Assembly: GCA_025965815.1 (NCBI GenBank)
Contig: JAOPWF010000561.1
Coordinates: 1 to 12,915 of the forward strand
Direction: 5' to 3'
Source: Mycobacterium sp.
GTDB taxonomy: Bacteria > Actinomycetota > Actinomycetes > Mycobacteriales > Mycobacteriaceae
DNA: 12,915 nt
Shown here: piece by piece, positions 1-7,185 of the stretch
Layout: each line of letters opens with the position of its first letter
How positions within the stretch are numbered: position 1 is the stretch's first letter
Notes under the pieces: model-generated
The model's database searches: none
The model's input: the letters and a program-made list of their open reading frames with translations, nothing else
What the model was told of the DNA's origin: nothing
Program-made: the position numbers and the translations under genes

Positions 1-191
1 TCGATCTTCGACATCATTGCCTTGGAAATGCCGACGCGGGCGGCCATGTACGACACCGAGAGCCCTTGTTGCTGACGTAGTTGCCGCACGTTGCGCCCGA
101 TCGCGGCTTCGAATTCCAACTCGACCGGCTCATGCGGATCCCGGTCCCGGGCGGTGCCGGACTGGTTGCGGAGAAGGGGCACGTCGGTCAC
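1..191 (-). CDS. XRE-family transcriptional regulator, N-terminal fragment (cut by window edge)
   Basis: Only the first 63 or so codons are inside the window; the gene continues past base 1. After a polar N-terminus the frame reads a typical helix-turn-helix: IGRNVRQLRQQQGLSVS followed by YMAARVGISKAMMSKI, the pattern of Cro/C1 (XRE) DNA-binding domains, many of which carry a C-terminal cupin domain. That second domain cannot be seen here. The start is uncertain. GTG at 191 has a GGTGA-like ribosome site 4 bases upstream and lies 16 bases after the oxidoreductase stop. In-frame alternatives are GTG at 221 and ATG at 233, both overlapping the oxidoreductase end. The same-strand position directly behind the oxidoreductase suggests it is the last gene of the nitrogen cluster and may regulate it (inference). 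The fold call is fairly firm; ligand and targets are unknown. Confidence 0.75.
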   Translation of the reverse strand, partial: MTDVPLLRNQSGTARDRDPHEPVELEFEAAIGRNVRQLRQQQGLSVSYMAARVGISKAMMSKI

Positions 192-207
192 AAGTTCACC
201 GTAGGCC

Positions 208-1410
208 TCAACGCATCTCACCCGCGCCGACATACGGGTAGGGGCTCTTCAGCAGCTCGCCGTCGGCAAACCGGCAGAGACGAAAGTCGGTCTCCGGGAT
301 GCGTGGGTCCGCGCTGTGTCCGTCGACGACGAGGTCGGCGACCAGGCGGCCGACGGCGGGGGAGATCTTGAACCCGTGGCCGCTGAACCCGGCGGCCACG
401 ACAAGGCCGTCGATGTCCGTCGTAGAGATCACCGGGTTCCAGTCCGGCGTGACGTCGTAGCACCCGGCGTAGCTGCTGGTGATCGCCGCGTCGGTGAAGC
501 CCGGGAACCGGGTGCCGACCTTGTCGACGGTGAGGTCGATGAACGCCTCCTCGGCACGGTTGAGGTAATCATCCGGATCGGCCGACCCGGCGTCCTGCAG
601 GTCGCTGTTGCCGAACAGGATCGCGCTGTTTCCCGGGCTGCCCACCTCCGGGCGGACGTACTGCAACGAGACGAGGTCGGAGAATACGGGCAGATGGTCG
701 ACCTCGACGCCGGGGGAGATCATCACCACCGCTTCGCGGTGCACCCGGATCGGCACGTCGACCCCGTACGGCTCCAGAAAAGGCCGGGTCCACACTCCGG
801 TCGCGACGACCACGGTGCCCGCCGAGATCTCGCTTCCGTCGACCAGCCGCACCCCGGTGACGCGGCCGCCGTCGAGAACGAGCCCCGTCACGGCGGCGCC
901 CTGTCGCACCCGGACACCGGCCGCGCGCGCCGAGACGGCGAACGCCTGGGCGGTCCGATAGGCGTCGCCGTACCCACCGCGGGCCTCCCAGCCGAACGCG
1001 GCGAACGGCGACAGGTCGGCGAACGGCCACATGTCCGCCACCTCGGACGGCTCGATCTCCTCGGTCTGGACTCCGACGGCCCGCTGGGCGGCGAGGCTCT
1101 TGCGCAGCGACTCGACGTTGGCTTCGCCCACGCCCACGACGTAGCCGGTCTGGCGGAAGCCGACGTCGGTGCCGAAGATCTCCTCGGCCTTCTCGAAGAC
1201 CTCCAGCCCGACGGTCGCCATGGCCGCCAGGGAACTGACGCCGTAGTGGCACCGGACGATGCCGCTGGACTTGCCGGTCATCCCGGAGGCGACGGTATCG
1301 CGTTCGAGGACAACAACATCGGTGACCCCGCGCTGGCTCAACGCCCAGGCCGCAGCGGTCCCTTCGATGCCGCCGCCGACGATGACGACGTCGGCAGTCT
1401 CGGTAGTCAC
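208..1410 (-). CDS. FAD-dependent oxidoreductase, DAO family (sarcosine oxidase beta-like)
   Basis: A 400-residue flavoprotein of the D-amino-acid/sarcosine oxidase (DAO) family, cytoplasmic, with no signal peptide. The N-terminus has the FAD-binding Rossmann motif VIVGGGIEG (residues 9-17) with the ribose-binding acidic residue in VVLERD (33-38). The segment TGKSSGIVRCHYG (45-57) is the usual second flavin contact, and the C-terminal AAGFSGHGFK (339-348) closes the FAD site. Family members oxidise N-methyl or secondary amino acids such as sarcosine, dimethylglycine or N-methylglutamate; which one is used here cannot be read from sequence. The start is GTG, overlapping the glxD stop as GTGA (4 bases), which implies translational coupling. 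Linkage to glnT-glxBCD and amt suggests a substrate made or consumed by those enzymes. No partner alpha, gamma or delta sarcosine oxidase subunits are present. Confidence 0.85.
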   Translation of the reverse strand: MTTETADVVIVGGGIEGTAAAWALSQRGVTDVVVLERDTVASGMTGKSSGIVRCHYGVSSLAAMATVGLEVFEKAEEIFGTDVGFRQTGYVVGVGEANVESLRKSLAAQRAVGVQTEEIEPSEVADMWPFADLSPFAAFGWEARGGYGDAYRTAQAFAVSARAAGVRVRQGAAVTGLVLDGGRVTGVRLVDGSEISAGTVVVATGVWTRPFLEPYGVDVPIRVHREAVVMISPGVEVDHLPVFSDLVSLQYVRPEVGSPGNSAILFGNSDLQDAGSADPDDYLNRAEEAFIDLTVDKVGTRFPGFTDAAITSSYAGCYDVTPDWNPVISTTDIDGLVVAAGFSGHGFKISPAVGRLVADLVVDGHSADPRIPETDFRLCRFADGELLKSPYPYVGAGEMR

Positions 1411-2741
1411 AGCCCTGCCCCCGGGATCCAGGACGTCCCGGCCAGGGGTACCCGCGCCATCGCCGCTGCCTCGATGGTGACGGCGACGAGGTCTTCGGGC
1501 TCGAGATGCAGCAGGTGCGCCTTGCCGCAGGCCCTGGCGATGGTCTGGGCCTCCATGGTCAGCACCCGCAGGTAGTTGGCCAGGCGGCGACCGCCCTCCA
1601 CCGGATCGAACCGGGCGGCGAGTTCAGGGTCCTGCGTGCTGATGCCCGCCGGGTCGTTGCCGTCCTGGAAATCGTCGTAGAAGCCGGCCGCGCTGCCGAG
1701 CTTCTCGTATTCGACGGCATAACGCGGGTGGTTGTCGCCGAGGGCGATCAGCGCGGCGGTGCCGATGGCGACGGCGTCGGCGCCGAGCGCCATGGCCTTG
1801 GCGACGTCCGCTCCGCTGCGGATGCCGCCGGAGACGATCAGCTGAATCTTTCTGTGCACACCCAGTTCCTGCAGCGCCTGGACCGCCTGCGGGACGGCGG
1901 CCAGGGTGGGGATGCCGACGTGCTCGATGAAGACGTCCTGAGTGGCGGCGGTGCCGCCCTGCATGCCGTCCACCACGACGACGTCGGCGCCGGCGTGCAC
2001 GGCGAGCTTCACGTCGTAGTACGTCCGGGTGGCGCCGACCTTGACATAGATCGGCTTTTCCCAGTCGGTGATCTCGCGCAACTCGTTGATCTTGATGGTG
2101 AGGTCGTCGGGCCCGGTCCAGTCCGGGTGCCGGGACGCCGAGCGCTGGTCGATGCCCTGCGGCAGGGTGCGCATACCCGCGACGCGCTCGGAGATCTTCT
2201 GCCCGAGCAGCATGCCGCCACCACCCGGCTTCGCGCCCTGGCCGAGGACGACCTCGATCGCGTCGGCCTTGCGCAGGTCGTCGGGGTTCATCCCGTATCG
2301 TGACGGAAGGTATTGGTAGACAAGGTGTTTGCTCTGACCGCGTTCCTCGACCGTCATGCCGCCGTCACCGGTGGTGGTCGAGGTGCCGACCTCGCTGGCG
2401 CCGCGCCCGAGTGCCTCCTTGGCGGGGCCCGACAGCGCACCGAACGACATCCCGGCGATGGTGACCGGAATGTCCAGGTGCAGCGGCGCTTTGGCATGCC
2501 GGTCGCCGACGACGACGTCGGTGCCGCACTTCTCGCGGTAGCCCTCAAGCGGATAGCGTGACATCGACGCGCCGAGGAACAGCAGGTCGTCGAAGTGCGG
2601 GAGGCGCCGTTTGGCGCCCCAACCGCGGATGTCGTAGATGCCGCTCTCGGCGGCCCGCTGGATGGCGGCGATGGTCGCCCGGTCGAAGGTGGCGGACTCG
2701 CGCAGACCCAGTCGCGCCCGATCCTCGCTGGTAGAAGCCAT
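1407..2741 (-). CDS. glxD: FMN-binding glutamate synthase-domain protein (GlxD type), lacking Fe-S cysteines
   Basis: A 444-residue protein matching the FMN-binding central domain of glutamate synthase (GltS), here as a free-standing subunit. Recognisable blocks are MSFGALSGPAKEAL (98-111), GQGAKPGGGGMLLGQKI (167-183), IYVKVGA (231-237), VVDGMQGGTAAT (256-267) and the phosphate-binding SGGIRSGADVAKAMALGADAVAIGTAAL (304-331). In ordinary GltS the following stretch holds the three cysteines of a 3Fe-4S cluster, ending CPVGIATQ. Here residues 353-370 read GFYDDFQDGNDPAGISTQ, with Tyr, Phe and Asp at the cysteine positions. Only Cys72 and Cys405 occur in the whole protein. It should bind FMN but not a canonical cluster. 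The ATG shares one base with the glxC stop (TGATG), and its own stop overlaps the next gene. An open frame continues further upstream but inside glxC, so this start is preferred. The gene name follows the rhizobial glx genes. Confidence 0.87.
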   Translation of the reverse strand: MASTSEDRARLGLRESATFDRATIAAIQRAAESGIYDIRGWGAKRRLPHFDDLLFLGASMSRYPLEGYREKCGTDVVVGDRHAKAPLHLDIPVTIAGMSFGALSGPAKEALGRGASEVGTSTTTGDGGMTVEERGQSKHLVYQYLPSRYGMNPDDLRKADAIEVVLGQGAKPGGGGMLLGQKISERVAGMRTLPQGIDQRSASRHPDWTGPDDLTIKINELREITDWEKPIYVKVGATRTYYDVKLAVHAGADVVVVDGMQGGTAATQDVFIEHVGIPTLAAVPQAVQALQELGVHRKIQLIVSGGIRSGADVAKAMALGADAVAIGTAALIALGDNHPRYAVEYEKLGSAAGFYDDFQDGNDPAGISTQDPELAARFDPVEGGRRLANYLRVLTMEAQTIARACGKAHLLHLEPEDLVAVTIEAAAMARVPLAGTSWIPGAGL

Positions 2742-3448
2742 CAGTAGGCCGACGCGTTGTCGACGTGGAAGTGGTACAGCGCGCGGGCCGAGCCGTAGCG
2801 CGTGTATGCCGACGTGTCGTCGGCCTCGAAACCCGCTGCCTTGAGCAGCGATTCGAGCTCTTCGTGGTGCTCGGGCCGCATCTGCTTCGCGACGCAGTCG
2901 GCGCCGAGGGAGGCGACGGACCCGCGGACGTAGATGTGCGTCTCGTAGATCGAGTCGCCGAGTGCCTCGCCGGCGTCGCCACGGACGACGAGGCGTCCGG
3001 TCTGCGCCATGAACGCGCTCATGTGTCCGATGCTGCCGCCCACGACGATGTCGACGCCCTTCATCGAAATGCCGCAACGCGCAGCGGCATTGCCCTCGAT
3101 CACTAGCAGGCCGTCGTGCGCGGTGGCACCCGCGGACTGTGACGCGTTGCCCTTGACCCAGACCGTGCCGCTCATCATGTTCTCGGCCACGCCGGTGCCC
3201 GCGTTGCCGTTGATGGTGATCTCGGCCTGCTGGTTCATGCCCGCGGCGTAGTAGCCGACATGGCCCTGCACGGTCACCTGCACCGGGGCGTCGAGGCCCA
3301 CCGCGACGTTATGCGCGCCCGCGTGACGCTCGATCACGAACTCACCGGCCAGTCCGGGCGCATGCAGTGCCTGGTTCACTTCGCGCAGCGGTGTGGTGCT
3401 CAGGTCAAACGTGGTCGACAGCGTGAGGAGATGATTCCCGGGTCGCAT
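2741..3448 (-). CDS. glxC: GXGXG-domain subunit of split glutamate synthase (GlxC type)
   Basis: A 235-residue protein equivalent to the C-terminal beta-helix (GXGXG, 'alpha subunit' structural) domain of glutamate synthase large subunits. After TFDLSTTPLREVNQALH it shows serial glycine-rich turns: VQGHVGYYAAGM, INGNAGTGVAENM, VKGNASQSAGA, IEGNAAARCGISM, VGGSIGHMSAFM and VRGDAGEALGDS. This domain has no active site; in GltS it connects the amidotransferase and FMN parts. The start was chosen at ATG 3448 because GGAGGG (3457-3462) lies 8 bases before it. In-frame ATGs at 3469 (ATGA overlap with the glxB stop) and 3478 are possible but lack a clear ribosome site. The gene ends sharing one base with the glxD start. 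Length and motifs fit the family well; the exact start is the main uncertainty. Confidence 0.87.
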   Translation of the reverse strand: MRPGNHLLTLSTTFDLSTTPLREVNQALHAPGLAGEFVIERHAGAHNVAVGLDAPVQVTVQGHVGYYAAGMNQQAEITINGNAGTGVAENMMSGTVWVKGNASQSAGATAHDGLLVIEGNAAARCGISMKGVDIVVGGSIGHMSAFMAQTGRLVVRGDAGEALGDSIYETHIYVRGSVASLGADCVAKQMRPEHHEELESLLKAAGFEADDTSAYTRYGSARALYHFHVDNASAY

Positions 3449-3465
3449 CGCTGCTGCCCTCCGAT

Positions 3466-4362
3466 TCATCTCGTCCATGCGTAGACCACCTCCGGCTCGG
3501 GCTCCCAGATCTTGGCGTTCTCGACACCGGGCAGGCCGGCCAGCGCGCGATACTCGCTGGCCATCGCGACCCAGTCGTCGGTCTCGGCGATGACCGCGGG
3601 CTTGCAGGCGATCGCGTCGCGCACGACGGCGAAGGAGTCGTGGTTGGAGACCAGCAGCGTGTAGAAGCCGTCGAAGGTGGCGCACAACTCCTTCAGCGCC
3701 GCCTCGACGTCTCGTCCGTCGGCCAGTTCCTTGGCGACGAACCGGGCGCCCACCTCGGTGTCGTTCTCGCTGTCGAACTGCACGCCCGCGGCCCGCAGGT
3801 CGCGTCGGATGGTGGCATGGTTGGCGAAGGAGCCGTTGTGCACCAGGCACTGGTCGGGGCCGACGGCATAGGGGTGGGCTCCCGACGGGGTGACCGCTGA
3901 CTCGGTAGCCATCCGGGTGTGCCCGACGCCCTGCCAGCCCTGCGCCTTTGTCAGGCCCCACGAGTCCGACAGCCGCCGCGGGTGGCCGACACCCTTGAGC
4001 ACGGCGAGGTCGGTGCCGAAGCCGGCGATGAGCGCCTCGGGGTAGGCCGCCTTGACCGCGGCGAGGAGCGCCTCCGGGTCGACGTCCGACGACAGCAGGT
4101 ACGTCACGTCGACCGGCGTCACCGTCACATCGGAGCCAAGCTCGGCTCGCACCGCCGACGCCACCTCCGAAGCGGTGGCATCCACATCCAGCAGCGACAC
4201 GCAGCCGCGGCCGGCAGGCGACCAGGTCGGGTCGCCGTAGACCGCGACCCCGGCCGAATCGGAACCCCGGTCCTGCATCTCACACAACATGCCGGTCAGC
4301 AGTTCCCCCAGCCGGGGGTGCAGCTCCGGATTACGCAGGTGCAGTCCCACGATTCCGCACAT
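3466..4362 (-). CDS. glxB: Class II glutamine amidotransferase subunit (GlxB type)
   Basis: A 298-residue Ntn-hydrolase amidotransferase. The protein begins MCGIVGLHLR, so removal of Met exposes Cys2, the nucleophile that releases ammonia from glutamine. Other active-site blocks are GVGHTRMATES (145-155, substrate-binding Arg), HNGSFAN (175-181, the Asn-Gly oxyanion hole) and ENDTE (199-203). An insertion at about residues 45-130 separates the N-terminal strand from the HTR block and is characteristic of stand-alone glutamate-synthase-type amidotransferases rather than PurF. The gene begins with ATG, preceded by a GAGAGGGA ribosome site, and lies 24 bases after glnT. The expected role is to feed ammonia or an amide-derived amine to GlxD. 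Rhizobial GlxB and methylotroph MgsA are the closest named counterparts I know. Confidence 0.87.
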   Translation of the reverse strand: MCGIVGLHLRNPELHPRLGELLTGMLCEMQDRGSDSAGVAVYGDPTWSPAGRGCVSLLDVDATASEVASAVRAELGSDVTVTPVDVTYLLSSDVDPEALLAAVKAAYPEALIAGFGTDLAVLKGVGHPRRLSDSWGLTKAQGWQGVGHTRMATESAVTPSGAHPYAVGPDQCLVHNGSFANHATIRRDLRAAGVQFDSENDTEVGARFVAKELADGRDVEAALKELCATFDGFYTLLVSNHDSFAVVRDAIACKPAVIAETDDWVAMASEYRALAGLPGVENAKIWEPEPEVVYAWTR

Positions 4363-4386
4363 GGCTCGTCCCTCTCGGTCGTCGTG

Positions 4387-5718
4387 TCAGAAGGCGGTCA
4401 GGTATTGGTCGATCTCCCACGGCGTGACGGCGCTGTGGTAGGAGAAGAACTCCTCGCGCTTGACATTCGCGAAATACGAAGAGACGCGCCCCCCCTCGCC
4501 GGCGGCGTCGAGGACCCCGGCGACCACGGGGTCACCCTCCAGCTCGTCGACGGCATGCAGCAACGTCGGCGGCAGCGCCGAACGCCCATCGGCGACCGCG
4601 CCCACCGCTCCCGGGTCGGTGCTGCGCTTGATGCCGTCGATCCCGGCGCCCAGCGCGGCGGCGATGGCGAGATACGGGTTGGCAGAGCCGTCGCCGCCCC
4701 GCAGTTCGACGCGTTGAGAGTCGGGAACGCGGATGTAGTGGGTGCGGTCGTTGCCGCCGTAGGTTGGGGTGCGCGGCGCCCACGATGCGCCCGAGGCCGT
4801 CGAGGTCGCGCCGGTTCGCTTGTAGGAGTTGACGGTTGGCGCGACGACGGCCTGCAGCGCGCAGGCGTGTTCGAGGATGCCGCCGATGAAGGAGTAGGCG
4901 GTCGGCGAGAGTCCCAGGCCACGCTCGTCGTGATCGTCCGGGTCAGCGGGGAAGACGGGTGTGCCCGCGCTGGTCAACGACAGGTGCAGGTGCAGCCCGC
5001 TGCCGGTCCGGTCCGCGAACGGTTTGGGCATGAAGGTGGCCAACATGCCGCGCTCGGCGGCGATAATCGACAGCAGGTAGCGCAGCGTCACCACGCGGTC
5101 GGCGGTCGTCAGGGCGTCGGCGAACTCGAAGTTCTGCTCGAACTGTCCGTTGCCGTCCTCGTGGTCGTTGGCGTAGTTGGACCAGCCCAGTTGGTTCATC
5201 GCGCTGGAGATCGCGGTCAGGTGGTCATACATCCGGGTGACGCCGCGCGCGTCGTAGCACGGCTGGGCGGCGGTGTCGGCCGTATCCGCGGTTGCGAGGC
5301 TGCCGTCGGCATTGCGGGTCAGCAGGAAGTACTCCACCTCGGCGCCGACCCACGGCTCGAAGCCGGCGTCGGCGGCCCGCTGGATCAGCGCCTTCAGGAT
5401 GACCCGCGGCGCGTACGGCCACGACCGACCCTCGACATGCGGGTCGCAGTGCACGATCGCCAGTCCATCTTTGATGAAGGGAATCGGGGTGAACGACGCC
5501 GGGTCCGGGATCGCCATCAGATCCGGGTCCTTCGGTTCCTGGCCGATGGCGCCGACGGCGTACCCGGCGAAACCGACACCCTCGCCCGCTAGTAGATCGA
5601 CAGCCTCGACCGGCACCAGCTTCGCGCACGGCTTGCCGCGCAGGTCCACGAACAGCGCCAGGATGAATTTGGTCCCCGAGTCGTGCGCCAGCGTGGCTAG
5701 TTCGGTGTTGTCGGGCAT
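4387..5718 (-). CDS. glnT: Type III glutamine synthetase-like ligase / gamma-glutamylmethylamide synthetase family
   Basis: A 443-residue glutamine synthetase fold enzyme. Metal and substrate residues are visible: GAEVEYFLL (125-133), GQFEQNF (191-197), GSGLHLHLSL (239-248) and RVELRGGDGSANPYL (336-350). The N-terminal beta-grasp domain contains FVDLRGKPCAK (23-33). The adenylylation tyrosine loop of GlnA1 (YDLPP type) is not conserved; the matching stretch reads SALPPTLL (380-387) with no tyrosine, so control by GlnE is unlikely. The family includes GlnT of rhizobia and GmaS, which joins glutamate to methylamine instead of ammonia, and the sequence alone does not settle the choice. It is preceded by amt with a 95-base gap containing a strong hairpin, and followed at 24 bases by glxB. 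The ATG start gives the full family length. Confidence 0.9.
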   Translation of the reverse strand: MPDNTELATLAHDSGTKFILALFVDLRGKPCAKLVPVEAVDLLAGEGVGFAGYAVGAIGQEPKDPDLMAIPDPASFTPIPFIKDGLAIVHCDPHVEGRSWPYAPRVILKALIQRAADAGFEPWVGAEVEYFLLTRNADGSLATADTADTAAQPCYDARGVTRMYDHLTAISSAMNQLGWSNYANDHEDGNGQFEQNFEFADALTTADRVVTLRYLLSIIAAERGMLATFMPKPFADRTGSGLHLHLSLTSAGTPVFPADPDDHDERGLGLSPTAYSFIGGILEHACALQAVVAPTVNSYKRTGATSTASGASWAPRTPTYGGNDRTHYIRVPDSQRVELRGGDGSANPYLAIAAALGAGIDGIKRSTDPGAVGAVADGRSALPPTLLHAVDELEGDPVVAGVLDAAGEGGRVSSYFANVKREEFFSYHSAVTPWEIDQYLTAF

Positions 5719-5772
5719 GTTCTCAACCCTTGTCTCTCGTTAGGAATCAACGTATCACGTCGGGAAACCAGC

Positions 5773-5808
5773 TCCGGCCGGCGCGGGATGGGGTCCGCGC
5801 CGGCCGGA
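5773..5808 (-). terminator. Strong GC hairpin between amt and glnT (terminator or attenuator)
   Basis: A perfect 14-bp stem (5773-5786 with 5795-5808, TCCGGCCGGCGCGG and its complement) closes an 8-base loop, starting 5 bases after the amt stop. It has no T-tract, as is common in actinobacteria. It probably ends or reduces transcription from amt into glnT, so that amt is made in excess over the downstream enzymes. The 54 bases after it contain no convincing promoter for glnT, so partial read-through is the simplest reading. Confidence 0.7.
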
Positions 5809-5813
5809 ACCCC

Positions 5814-7067
5814 TCAGACCGTCTCGAGCTCGTACGCCGCGTCGCGGTGGAACTTCGCGTCGATGCCCGTCTCTTCTTCTTCGGGCGAGATCCGGATCCC
5901 CATCGTCTTCTTGATGGCGTAGGCGATGATCAGCGCGACCACGAAGGAGTAGGAGAGCACAGCGCCCGCCGCGACCGCCTGCTTGAGCAACTGGCCGGCA
6001 CCGCCGCCGTAGAAGAGGCCGTTGATGCCGTTGGGCATGCTCTCGCTGGCGAAGAAGCCGATCAGCAGGGTGCCGATGACGCCACCGACCAGGTGCACGC
6101 CCACGACGTCAAGGGAGTCGTCGTAGCCGAACCGCGACTTGAGCCCCACCGCGAACGGGCAGATCGCACCGGCGATCGCGCCGACGGCGATGGCGCCGAC
6201 CGGGGTGACGGCCCCACAGGCGGGGGTGATGGCGACCAGGCCGGTGATCGCGCCTGCGGCAGCTCCGACACCGGTCACGTGGCCGTCCTTGAGCTTCTCG
6301 ACCGCGAGCCAGGCCAGCGTCGCCGCGCAGGTGGCGACGAACGTGGTGACCATCACGATGGCTGCCGAGTTGCCCGCGGCCAGCGCGGAGCCGCCGTTGA
6401 ACGCATACCAGCCGGCCCAGAGCAGGCCCGCGCCCAGCAGGGTCAGTGGCACGTTGTGCGGCTTGCGCAGCTGTCCCCAGAGCCTGGACTTGCCGAGCAC
6501 GATCGCGACGGCCAGCGCCGCGGCGCCGGCGTTGATGTGGACGGCCGTGCCACCCGCGAAGTCGATCGCCTTCAGTTTGTTGGCGATCCAGCCGCCGACC
6601 GAGTCCTCGGAGACGACACCGTCGAAGGCGAACACCCAGTGCGCGACCGGGAAGTACACCAGGACCGCCCAGACCGTCGCGAACACCATCCACGCGGCGA
6701 ACTTCATCCGATCGGCCGCCGCACCGGAGATCAGTGCCACGGTGATCGCCGCGAACAACGCCTGGAACAGCGCGAACAGGCTCACCGGCAGGCCGGGGAT
6801 GGTCGTCATCGCGTCCTTCAGGTCCTTCATCCCGGCGAACTCGGTGAAGCTGCCGACGAAGCCGCCGTAGGAGGTACCGAAGGTCATCGAGAAGCCGAAC
6901 AGCACCCAGAGGACGCCGACGATGGCCACGGCGCCGAACGTCATCATCATCATGTTGATCGAGCTCTTGACCGAGACCATGCCGCCGTAGAAGAGCGCGA
7001 GCCCGGGGATCATCAGGGTGAGCCCGATGATGCAACACAGCATGAAGGCTGTGGTTCCTGTGTCCAT
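5814..7067 (-). CDS. amt: Ammonium transporter, Amt/MEP/Rh family
   Basis: A 417-residue integral membrane channel, about 11 helices, beginning MDTGTTAFMLCC with the outside end as usual. Family hallmarks are the DFAGGTAVHINAGAAALA signature (169-186), the twin pore histidines His177 and His325 (VVGVHLVGG), the conserved Asp in AADRMKFAAW (117-126), the gate phenylalanines around FALFQALF (98-105), and a cytoplasmic tail GIRISPEEEETGID that normally meets PII protein. The family also carries methylammonium. No glnK/glnB gene follows, unlike the amt-glnB-glnD arrangement of other mycobacteria. ATG at 7067 is preferred because AGGAGA (7072-7077) sits 4 bases upstream. A GTG at 7094 in the same frame would add nine residues and lies in the loop of a small leader hairpin. 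It is probably GlnR-regulated (see the upstream site). Confidence 0.95.
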   Translation of the reverse strand: MDTGTTAFMLCCIIGLTLMIPGLALFYGGMVSVKSSINMMMMTFGAVAIVGVLWVLFGFSMTFGTSYGGFVGSFTEFAGMKDLKDAMTTIPGLPVSLFALFQALFAAITVALISGAAADRMKFAAWMVFATVWAVLVYFPVAHWVFAFDGVVSEDSVGGWIANKLKAIDFAGGTAVHINAGAAALAVAIVLGKSRLWGQLRKPHNVPLTLLGAGLLWAGWYAFNGGSALAAGNSAAIVMVTTFVATCAATLAWLAVEKLKDGHVTGVGAAAGAITGLVAITPACGAVTPVGAIAVGAIAGAICPFAVGLKSRFGYDDSLDVVGVHLVGGVIGTLLIGFFASESMPNGINGLFYGGGAGQLLKQAVAAGAVLSYSFVVALIIAYAIKKTMGIRISPEEEETGIDAKFHRDAAYELETV

Positions 7068-7086
7068 AACATCTCCTGGAGTGGTG

Positions 7087-7105
7087 CGGCCCACCGCATG
7101 GGCCG
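7087..7105 (-). other. Small hairpin in the amt leader
   Basis: A 7-bp stem, CGGCCCA paired with TGGGCCG, around the 5-base loop CCGCA, lies 9 bases upstream of the amt ribosome site. It could tune translation or mRNA stability; a chance palindrome in GC-rich DNA is also possible. Confidence 0.35.
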
Positions 7106-7115
7106 ATCACTGGCA

Positions 7116-7137
7116 GTAACCGACGTTTCTGTTACGT
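7116..7137 (-). promoter_or_regulatory. Candidate GlnR-binding site upstream of amt
   Basis: On the minus strand the AC-n9-AC spacing appears as AC-GTAACAGAA-AC (7125-7137 read in reverse), and the plus strand shows AC-GTTTCTGTT-AC (7123-7135). Overlaid on these is an inverted repeat, GTAAC-n10-GTTAC (7116-7135). AC-n9-AC is the GlnR motif I recall from M. smegmatis work, where the amt1 cluster is among the nitrogen-starvation genes. The element lies about 50-70 bases before the amt start, a suitable position for an activator. No clear -10 box was identified between it and the gene. Confidence 0.55.
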
Positions 7138-7185
7138 GGACGGGCTTTCAATGTTGCGGGCGGGTAAAAATCCGCATCGCAGGGG

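Noticed and set aside
316..1575. Long plus-strand open frame of about 419 codons opposite the oxidoreductase
   Set aside because: Antisense shadow in GC-rich DNA; Asp/Arg/Gly/Val-rich without any domain motif, while the minus strand encodes clear FAD motifs.
2742..3077. Upstream extension of the glxD frame to 3077
   Set aside because: Lies wholly within glxC in another frame and is Arg-rich; ATG 2741 is coupled to the glxC stop and starts the conserved protein.
3919..5592. Plus-strand open frame of about 557 codons opposite glxB/glnT
   Set aside because: Runs across two well-supported minus-strand genes and their junction; composition is that of reversed codons.
7068..7094. GTG 7094 as the amt start
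   Set aside because: Would add nine residues before the usual Amt N-terminus, lacks its own ribosome site, and AGGAGA fits ATG 7067.
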